5,011 nucleotides of DNA from an uncultured Clostridia bacterium (GTDB lineage Bacteria > Bacillota > Clostridia > Lachnospirales > Lachnospiraceae), in NCBI GenBank assembly GCA_946186175.1, contig CAMHMG010000219.1, positions 1 to 5,011 on the forward strand, given 5' to 3'. The notes under the pieces are model-generated. The model saw only the letters and a program-made list of their open reading frames with translations, ran no database searches and was not told where the DNA came from. Position numbers and translations under genes: made by a program. Below, piece by piece: positions 1 through 5,011 of the stretch (position 1 is its first letter; each line of letters begins with the position of its first letter).

Positions 1-6
1 TATATA

Positions 7-1314
7 GTGGTAGGTGGAGTTAATATTGCTGTCTGGATATGGATGGCGATATATACATTTTTATTATATACAATAGTATTTTTCATATATTCCAAAATCA
101 CAATGACAGTCAGGCAGGTAGTTTTTTTTATACCTGCCATATTTGTGTGGACAGTAATAGAGACTTATTTTACATGTCTGCCATCAAGTCAGTTTCAGAT
201 AATAATGTGTAATTTTTTTGAGCTTTCATGGCTGCTGCCGACAGTGTATTTTTTTACGGAGAGCTTTTCACTAAGTTTAGTGAGGTTTTCGGTTGTATCA
301 TGGATTGCCAACGGAATTTCGGTGTCTGTATTGAATATTTATAATCCGAAGGATTACCTGTTGTTTTCTGAAAAGAGACTTAATGAAATTTCATGGACAT
401 CTGTAGCTGTGTTTACGCTGTCGGTGGTTGTTGTGATAATACTCGAATATCCGTTAATTAGAAAGATTTTGCCATATAGAGCTTACCTTGAAGGAAAATA
501 CAGAGTGGCAGTCTGTGTATATCTTATATTTGTTGCAATAGATTTTATAGTTGAGATAAATGCAGCCTCAGGCGGTAAGTTTGTGTGGAGAGGCACATTT
601 AAAGGATTGTCCGCTATTTGTCTTACTGTTTTAATTGTTTTGCTTGCAGTGTTAGCTAAACAGCGCAGTCTGGCTGCTCATAAGCAACATTTGGAGGCGC
701 GTATTGAATTGTTAATTTCTGAGTATGAGAAAATTGTTGAGAAGAACAGAGAACTTCATAAGATCAGACATGAACTTAACAAGCAGGCGGAGGCATTCCT
801 TATAACGAAAGGTTATGTTCCTGAAAAGATTAGAATGAACATGATTGAGGAGGCAGGCTCTAAGGCTCAGAAAGCATTATCTGAAATGTCATTATCCGGT
901 AATCTTATGATTGATACTTTGCTGGAACAGGCGCGCAGCCGGCTTGACCTACAGGGTATAATTTTTGAGACGGTTCTTACACCTGTAAGATTATCTAAGC
1001 CGGTCGAGGATGATGTTGTAGTGGTTCAGGAGGAGCTGTTTTCATTTGCAGAACGTTTTTTTAAGAATTGTAAAGGTCTGCGTTACAGTATCAGGATGAA
1101 AAATAGAACGCTATTCGTAATCATGGAGATAGAATTCGAAAGCAAGGCGGTATACAATAGACAAAAGTTAATAGACATAATTGGTGACAAGATGGTTTTT
1201 AGACAGGCATTTAATCGGACTTATTCAATGTTTGTAAGGCGTGATGGCAGTATTGACTATGAGCTTGGGAAGACCGGGGTTGTGTTGGGTATAATGATGG
1301 ATACGAACACCTGA
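7..1314 (+). CDS. AgrC-like GHKL sensor histidine kinase with degenerate ATP-binding domain (probable pseudokinase)
   Basis: Seen: a 435-aa protein with about six or seven hydrophobic membrane segments (near residues 8-29, 36-56, 66-84, 90-112, 131-150, 166-185 and 199-217). A charged, probably coiled-coil helix follows (about 218-252), then a cytoplasmic domain. Residues 253-258 read IRHELN, matching the phosphoacceptor box of AgrC/HPK10 kinases with H255 as the candidate histidine. Residues 298-322 (GNLMIDTLLEQARSRLDLQG and what follows) match the segment that normally links the dimerisation helices to the ATPase domain. Family knowledge: such kinases sense secreted peptides and phosphorylate a LytTR regulator. 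Odd: where NLLDNAIEA is expected, residues 336-354 have VVVVQEELFSFAERFFKN, and no glycine-rich G-box precedes the terminal strand (residues 411-430, RRDGSIDYELGKTGVVLGIM). The length is normal and the frame intact, so this is divergence rather than decay. Start: GTG at 7 is the first usable codon, but the frame is open to the window edge. An AGGTGGAG box at 12-19 lies just ahead of an in-frame ATT at 25. No regulator or AgrB/AgrD gene is visible. Confidence 0.75.
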   Translation: MVGGVNIAVWIWMAIYTFLLYTIVFFIYSKITMTVRQVVFFIPAIFVWTVIETYFTCLPSSQFQIIMCNFFELSWLLPTVYFFTESFSLSLVRFSVVSWIANGISVSVLNIYNPKDYLLFSEKRLNEISWTSVAVFTLSVVVVIILEYPLIRKILPYRAYLEGKYRVAVCVYLIFVAIDFIVEINAASGGKFVWRGTFKGLSAICLTVLIVLLAVLAKQRSLAAHKQHLEARIELLISEYEKIVEKNRELHKIRHELNKQAEAFLITKGYVPEKIRMNMIEEAGSKAQKALSEMSLSGNLMIDTLLEQARSRLDLQGIIFETVLTPVRLSKPVEDDVVVVQEELFSFAERFFKNCKGLRYSIRMKNRTLFVIMEIEFESKAVYNRQKLIDIIGDKMVFRQAFNRTYSMFVRRDGSIDYELGKTGVVLGIMMDTNT

Positions 1315-1397
1315 CTAGAACGTTATCAGACCAGGTTTTTGCTTGTAATAAATTGGGAATAATACAGTGAAAAGTTTTGCATGATTACACGCCAATT

Positions 1398-1423
1398 CTG
1401 CAATCGGGGTTTACCGTTGCCAG
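1398..1423 (+). other. Imperfect inverted repeat between the sensor gene and the yvyF-type gene
   Basis: CTGCAAtCGG (1398-1407) can pair with CCGTTGcCAG (1414-1423) around a GGTTTA loop. This gives nine base pairs with one bulged base on each arm. It is GC-richer than the surrounding AT-rich DNA. No T-run follows, so it does not look like an intrinsic terminator for the upstream gene. It overlaps the -35 box of the candidate promoter at 1410-1439, so it could be an operator, or it may be chance. Confidence 0.3.
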
Positions 1424-1439
1424 GTATTAACGATATAAT
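1410..1439 (+). promoter_or_regulatory. Candidate sigma-A promoter for the yvyF-type gene and flagellin
   Basis: A TTTACC box (1410-1415, four of six to TTGACA) lies 18 nt from a perfect TATAAT (1434-1439). Transcription would start near 1446, leaving a leader of about 120 nt before the ATG at 1566. A second TATAAT at 1457-1462 has no good -35 partner. The region is AT-rich, so chance matches are likely. No convincing sigma-28 promoter, which would be expected for late flagellar genes, is seen in this gap. Confidence 0.35.
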
Positions 1440-1551
1440 TAATATGAATTATCTATTATAATTATAGATCAGAAACAGCGATGGATATATAGCTGATTTT
1501 ATGTATTCTACGATTTAATGACATATTTAAAGTATAAGAATTATTATATAC

Positions 1552-1559
1552 AGAGGTGA
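1552..1559 (+). promoter_or_regulatory. Ribosome binding site of the yvyF-type gene
   Basis: AGAGGTGA lies six bases upstream of the ATG at 1566 and fixes that start. It is a near-consensus match to the 3' end of Firmicute 16S rRNA. Confidence 0.85.
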
Positions 1560-1565
1560 CAAACG

Positions 1566-2024
1566 ATGACGGATAAAGAACTATTGAAGATTCTTGTAGA
1601 AAAAAGACCTGTCACATGTATAGAGTGCGGGGGAAAGTTGACTTATGATGGTTTGGGTGAATATAAATGCATGGAATGTGGAAATGTACAATTGGATGAT
1701 TTTGGAAAAGTAAGACGGTTTTTGGTAGAAAATGGACCGCGGCCTGCGCCGGTAGTTGTAGCTGCCACTGGTGTTCCGGGACATCTTGTTACGGAGCTGT
1801 TAAAAGGTGGTCGTATTGAAACTATTGGGAATTCTAAGGTGTTTATTAATTGTCAGAATTGTGGCTGTGCAATAAGATATGGGAGAATATGTCCGGATTG
1901 TGCACAAAATGTAGCACAAAAAATTGCTTTAGAGATGGTTGTTGGCGAAAAGGCGCATAAGGAAGAACCGGGTAAAGTTCATAATACTATGAAGATGAGA
2001 TATTTTGGTAGTAATAAGAAATAG
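1566..2024 (+). CDS. yvyF: YvyF-type flagellar operon protein (zinc ribbon, HTH-like, zinc ribbon)
   Basis: Seen: 152 aa, soluble, no signal peptide. Residues 18-38 form a zinc-ribbon pattern CxxC-x13-CxxC (C18, C21, C35, C38). Residues 47-88 resemble a compact MerR/winged HTH: a helix with RRFLVEN, then VVAATGVPGHLVTELLKGGR, then an I/V-rich strand. A second cysteine cluster follows at 96-112 (CQNCGCAIRYGRICPDC). The order RFL, ATGV, GR, CxxCG, I.xGR.C..C is what I recall for Bacillus YvyF (flagellar operon family TIGR03826), which has similar length and sits with flgM/flgN genes. Family function is not established; a regulatory role has been suggested from the HTH-like middle. Neighbour: flagellin begins 43 nt downstream without an intervening terminator, so the two are probably co-transcribed. 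This supports the flagellar assignment. The tail (about 125-152) is charged and poorly conserved. Alternative: another small zinc-ribbon HTH protein. Family call is fairly sure, function is not. Confidence 0.78.
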   Translation: MTDKELLKILVEKRPVTCIECGGKLTYDGLGEYKCMECGNVQLDDFGKVRRFLVENGPRPAPVVVAATGVPGHLVTELLKGGRIETIGNSKVFINCQNCGCAIRYGRICPDCAQNVAQKIALEMVVGEKAHKEEPGKVHNTMKMRYFGSNKK

Positions 2025-2055
2025 ATGTGTTAACAAATGATATTCTATAGTGTTT

Positions 2056-2060
2056 GGAGG
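2056..2060 (+). promoter_or_regulatory. Ribosome binding site that fixes the flagellin start at 2068
   Basis: GGAGG ends seven bases before the ATG at 2068. An in-frame GTG at 2050 lies upstream of this box, has no such site of its own, and would put the Shine-Dalgarno inside the coding sequence. Starting at 2068 gives MIVVAHNLAAMN, the usual flagellin N-terminus. Confidence 0.9.
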
Positions 2061-2067
2061 AATTGTT

Positions 2068-4923
2068 ATGATAGTAGTGGCTCATAATCTTGCAGCGATG
2101 AATACACAAAGACAATTCAATATAACAGACAAGAAGAAGACTAAGAATGTTGAAAAACTTGCTTCGGGATATAAAGTTAATCGTGCAGCTGATGATGCGG
2201 CAGGACTGTCTATCTCTGAGAAGATGAGGAATCAGATCAGAGGTCTCAATCAGGCAATGAATAATATTGAAGACGGAATTTCTTTTTGTAAGGTGGGAGA
2301 AGGTGCTCTTAACGAGGTTCATGCTATTCTTGGAAGAATAGAGGAACTTGCTGTTCAAGCAGCCAATGATGTTAATGATGATGACGACCGCAAAGCCATA
2401 GACAATGAGGTTCAGGAACTAAAGAGCGAGATGAAGAAGATATTCCGCACTACCGAGTTTAATGGCAAGAGATATTGGGTTGAACCATATGTGCCGGAAG
2501 TAAGTGGCGATTCTGATTTTATGGTATATAACTCTGATTCGGATGAACATAACGGATATGGTGGAATGATAGTTAACGGAATCAGATATTCATGGGATGA
2601 TCTGGGTGTGACATTTGATGATGACGGGTATTTTTCAACTAATGATAACACGGATAATATTATTACAGATTATAAAGGAGAACAGATTGCATGGGAGACT
2701 TCGCCGGCACATATAGATGAAGATGGCAATGTTGTTGTGGAAAAGGACATGCCACCGAATATTCGGAGATTATACACCTGGTATGCTGATGAAAATGGTA
2801 TCAGTGTTAATGGTATAAATGCTATTTCCAGAGCAGATTTCATGGACATTAAACCGGAAATGACATCTGAGGGAGCTTTTTATAGTATTAAATATAAAGA
2901 AATAAATATTGAGTTTATGGTACCTAATAGTGATTTGGGTGATTGGGATGCAATATGTGACGGGTTAAATGGAAAAGCACACGGAGGATTTGATTCTATA
3001 GGTACATGGGAAGCTATTTTATTGGATGATCCGGCAATAATTGCTGATTCGGTTTCTTTTTCAAAAACTCAAAGTAAACAAGTATTATATATCAGTGACG
3101 GATGGAAAGATAAAGTGGCTGACCGTAGTAATTATTATTCCCTAGATACTATGCAGGAGGACTCTGACGGTGATGGTCATGGTGATGGGATAAGATTGGT
3201 GGATAATGGCATATTGTTATCGGATGACAATGACAGCAACTCACATACCAATACTGAATGGAAGGATATGTCCGATCCTTCTGCAATTGAAGAGTATTCT
3301 AACGGTGGATATCCAATCGTTGACTGGGGAACAGATTACGACAGCTTGCATATGAAAAGTGGTCATTCTGAGAATGATATAACGCTTAACGAGAAGGCAA
3401 CTTATTATTATAGAGATAATGTTACGGGATATACGGTTGGATATAACCTTACAGATGAAGTAAGTCTTGAAAATATGGAAAATGAACTGAGAGGGGCTGT
3501 CCTTTCAACTAAAATAATTGCTCCTACAACTACAACTATAAAAAATAACTATATTGATATTAGTGGGAAACAGGCTGCTGCTTTAAGTTCCGGTGAGACA
3601 AACATGACATATGCTTTGCAGAGAGATTCCGGCAAGTCTTTTGGAGATGGGAGTAGTGTTTCATCTGCATCATTTAATATGCATTATGGCATCTCTTCAT
3701 TTTCGTCTAATTCAGATATTTTAGCTGCGGATAAAATTACATTGAATTATGATCTGTACAAAACCGGAACTGATGAAAAACTTCTTGATATGGAATCGTC
3801 TATTTCGAGAGATACTCTAAGAGATATGGTTAAGTATGGTGGGACTTATACATTCTCATTTTCAAATTCAAAGTATATGAATGGAATGAAGGATATGGAT
3901 GGTGATGGATATTCTGATGTTGAAGGTGAATTGCTTGATGATAGTGTTAGATACGAAATGGATTACACCATGACATTGAAGGTTGATAAGATATACAATG
4001 AGCCTGATTATAATTCTGTAATAAGAAATGCATATAAAAATGCGCAGGACAATGCAGCAGGTAATAATGACGCTGCTGATGCATTGTTAGATAAGCTCTG
4101 TAAGATAGAACATCCGGATTGGTATGCAGTCAATGAGAATGGAACGCTGTCAGATAATATATTACCGGAACATACAAATGACAGGAACAACTATTCGACG
4201 TTAGGCTTGGCAGATGCTTTGAAGAATATATCTGCGGATGATGATAATAATTATAAATTCAGTTACAACGGTCATTCATTCAAACTTTCACAGTCGGAAA
4301 GGGATATGCTGGTCGGGTGGAGGAATACGGCAGAGAATAAATATAATAGTAAAATGGATCAATATAAGAAAGATCTCGATAATCAATATGTCAGTGTATA
4401 TAATTTACTGAAAAATGCAGATTTATCAACTGTTCAGAAAGAACATCCCAGACAGGAAGTGACATTTAGTGAAATTAAAACGCAAAGCCGTCATAACGAA
4501 TTTGATTTTAAAGTTAATACTGCAAAGAAGCATATGTTTATTCAGACGGGAGCTAATTCCGGAGAACATCAGGAGATTAAGTGGGATATAATGAGTCTCT
4601 CTTATATAGGTATGAACGGAACGCAGACTCTTACTAGAGAAAGTGCAACAAATACTATTTCCAAAGTTCAGGCGGCGGTTAAAATTGTATCTCGTGAGAG
4701 GTCTAACTTTGGAGCGCACCAAGTACGGTTAGAGCGGGCATATGATAATAATGCTAATTACTCTGAGAATCTTCAGAATGCGGAATCAAACATTCGTGAC
4801 ACCGATATGGCAAAAGAAATGGTTACAATGAGTAAGAATGATATATTACAACAGGCGGCGCAGTCAATGCTTGCTCATGCTAATCAGCAGAATCAGGGGA
4901 TATTACAGTTGATACAAAGCTGA
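2068..4923 (+). CDS. fliC: Giant flagellin (951 aa) with a large acidic hypervariable insert
   Basis: Role: subunit of the extracellular flagellar filament, exported unfolded by the flagellar type III apparatus and assembled under the FliD cap. No Sec signal is present, as expected. Seen: N-terminal D0/D1 at residues 1-136, with VAHNLAAMNTQRQF, LASGYKVNRAADDAAGLSIS, GEGALNEVH, ELAVQAAND and TEFNGKRYW. C-terminal D1/D0 at about 823-951, with FIQTGANSGE, QAAVKIVSRERSNFGAHQ, ESNIRDTDMAKEMV and QSMLAHANQQNQGILQLIQ. Ordinary short clostridial flagellins join these blocks almost directly in about 270-300 aa. Here roughly 685 residues (138-822) lie between them. The insert is rich in Asp, Asn, Ser, Gly and Tyr, has two DxDGDG loops (365-374, 609-619), an S/T-rich stretch (485-550) and a helical, Lys/Asp-rich part (about 742-790). 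No HExxH is seen, so it is not a flagellinolysin. Cys74, Cys297 and Cys678 are unusual for flagellin. Start: ATG at 2068, not the in-frame GTG at 2050, because of the GGAGG at 2056-2060. It probably shares a transcript with the yvyF-type gene. Confidence 0.96.
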   Translation: MIVVAHNLAAMNTQRQFNITDKKKTKNVEKLASGYKVNRAADDAAGLSISEKMRNQIRGLNQAMNNIEDGISFCKVGEGALNEVHAILGRIEELAVQAANDVNDDDDRKAIDNEVQELKSEMKKIFRTTEFNGKRYWVEPYVPEVSGDSDFMVYNSDSDEHNGYGGMIVNGIRYSWDDLGVTFDDDGYFSTNDNTDNIITDYKGEQIAWETSPAHIDEDGNVVVEKDMPPNIRRLYTWYADENGISVNGINAISRADFMDIKPEMTSEGAFYSIKYKEINIEFMVPNSDLGDWDAICDGLNGKAHGGFDSIGTWEAILLDDPAIIADSVSFSKTQSKQVLYISDGWKDKVADRSNYYSLDTMQEDSDGDGHGDGIRLVDNGILLSDDNDSNSHTNTEWKDMSDPSAIEEYSNGGYPIVDWGTDYDSLHMKSGHSENDITLNEKATYYYRDNVTGYTVGYNLTDEVSLENMENELRGAVLSTKIIAPTTTTIKNNYIDISGKQAAALSSGETNMTYALQRDSGKSFGDGSSVSSASFNMHYGISSFSSNSDILAADKITLNYDLYKTGTDEKLLDMESSISRDTLRDMVKYGGTYTFSFSNSKYMNGMKDMDGDGYSDVEGELLDDSVRYEMDYTMTLKVDKIYNEPDYNSVIRNAYKNAQDNAAGNNDAADALLDKLCKIEHPDWYAVNENGTLSDNILPEHTNDRNNYSTLGLADALKNISADDDNNYKFSYNGHSFKLSQSERDMLVGWRNTAENKYNSKMDQYKKDLDNQYVSVYNLLKNADLSTVQKEHPRQEVTFSEIKTQSRHNEFDFKVNTAKKHMFIQTGANSGEHQEIKWDIMSLSYIGMNGTQTLTRESATNTISKVQAAVKIVSRERSNFGAHQVRLERAYDNNANYSENLQNAESNIRDTDMAKEMVTMSKNDILQQAAQSMLAHANQQNQGILQLIQS
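3160..3189 (+). other. Ca2+-loop-like motif 1 in the flagellin insert
   Basis: Encodes flagellin residues 365-374, DSDGDGHGDG. Acidic residues at 365, 367, 369 and 373 give the DxDxDGxxD spacing of thrombospondin type-3, dockerin and EF-hand-like calcium loops. Calcium binding is inferred from the motif alone. Confidence 0.5.
3892..3924 (+). other. Ca2+-loop-like motif 2 in the flagellin insert
   Basis: Encodes flagellin residues 609-619, DMDGDGYSDVE. D609, D611, D613 and D617 match the DxDxDGxxD pattern, with E619 close to the usual final ligand position. It is the better of the two loops. Flanking YTFSFSN (594-600) and YTMTLKV (633-639) look like beta strands, which suggests a loop between strands of a sandwich-like domain. 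Confidence 0.55.
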
Positions 4924-4959
4924 TGTCGATTACACGATAATTTAATTAAACAAATATAA

Positions 4960-4995
4960 AAAGACCACCATCCTATTTGACGGGGAGTGGTCTTT
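4960..4995 (+). terminator. Rho-independent terminator after flagellin, possibly bidirectional
   Basis: AAAGACCAC (4960-4968) pairs perfectly with GTGGTCTTT (4987-4995). The inner TCC (4971-4973) can also pair with GGA (4984-4986) after a two-base bulge. On the plus strand the U-run is only the three T's of the stem followed by AAATTATATTTT. On the minus strand the stem is followed by TTTTTATATTTG, a better U-tract. It lies 36 nt after the flagellin stop. The orientation suggests it may also end a convergent gene beyond the right edge. Confidence 0.75.
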
Positions 4996-5011
4996 AAATT
5001 ATATTTTAATT

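Noticed and set aside
1381..1461. A 26-codon ATG reading frame in the intergenic region (possible AgrD-like peptide next to the AgrC-like gene)
   Set aside because: No Shine-Dalgarno precedes it, it lacks an amphipathic leader and an acidic tail typical of AgrD, and it overlaps the hairpin and promoter candidate.
1518..1547. ATGACA-N18-TATTAT as a sigma-A promoter for the yvyF-type gene
   Set aside because: The boxes are five of six each, but transcription would start near 1554, inside the ribosome binding site at 1552-1559.
1528..1553. TAAAGT at 1528-1533 as a sigma-28 -35 box
   Set aside because: No GCCGATAA-like box lies 14-16 nt downstream, and the start would fall on the RBS.
2050..2067. 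In-frame GTG at 2050 as the flagellin start
   Set aside because: The GGAGG at 2056-2060 lies inside that extension and points to the ATG at 2068, which yields the typical flagellin N-terminus.
2054..2067. CsrA-binding leader as in Bacillus hag
   Set aside because: Only the GGAGGA of the Shine-Dalgarno is present; no second GGA in a hairpin loop is visible in the short gap, so it cannot be separated from an ordinary RBS.
1987..2651. Minus-strand open frames opposite the yvyF-type and flagellin genes, and similar ones near 1581-1784, 4008-4190 and 4426-4722
   Set aside because: They lie wholly or almost wholly antisense to well-supported genes and show no recognisable motifs or start context.
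2479..4533. Flagellinolysin (metallopeptidase domain in the flagellin insert)
   Set aside because: No HExxH zinc-binding motif is present anywhere in the insert; the nearest His-Glu pairs (EHPDW, EHTND, EHQEI) do not fit.
1..5011. CRISPR arrays, tRNA or rRNA genes, insertion sequences, long direct repeats
   Set aside because: None was seen on reading both strands; apparent GAT/GAC repeats are Asp codon runs in the flagellin.

Overview
The window is AT-rich (clearly below 50% GC by eye) and holds three complete or near-complete genes, all on the + strand. It looks like a low-GC Gram-positive anaerobe of the Clostridia, most likely Lachnospiraceae. The reasons are the flagellin N-terminus (KVNRAADDAAGLSISEKMR, typical of Roseburia/Butyrivibrio-type flagellins), a YvyF-type gene of Firmicute flagellar operons, an AgrC-like membrane sensor, and strong AGGTG/GGAGG ribosome binding sites. 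The family assignment is inference from recognised motifs, not from a database search.

Layout. (1) Positions 7-1314 encode a 435-aa membrane protein with the architecture of an AgrC/HPK10-type GHKL sensor histidine kinase. The ATP-binding N-box and G-boxes are unrecognisable, so it is probably a pseudokinase. Its true start may lie left of the window. (2) Positions 1315-1565 are an AT-rich intergenic region with an imperfect hairpin and a candidate vegetative promoter. (3) Positions 1566-2024 encode a YvyF-type flagellar operon protein: zinc ribbon, MerR/HTH-like middle, zinc ribbon. (4) After a 43-nt gap with a strong RBS and no terminator, positions 2068-4923 encode a giant flagellin of 951 aa. 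It keeps normal D0/D1 ends and carries an insert of about 685 residues that is acidic, rich in Asp/Asn/Gly, and contains two Ca2+-loop-like motifs. (5) A hairpin at 4960-4995 closes the unit and looks better as a terminator on the minus strand than on the plus strand.

How the genes may work together. The YvyF-type gene and the flagellin look co-transcribed, which links a small zinc-binding, possibly DNA-binding protein directly to a filament subunit. The upstream degenerate sensor has its own 3' intergenic gap and need not be functionally linked. Co-orientation and proximity make a role in surface or motility signalling possible but unproven. The parts least explained by known families are the flagellin insert and the sensor that has kept its fold while losing its ATP site.
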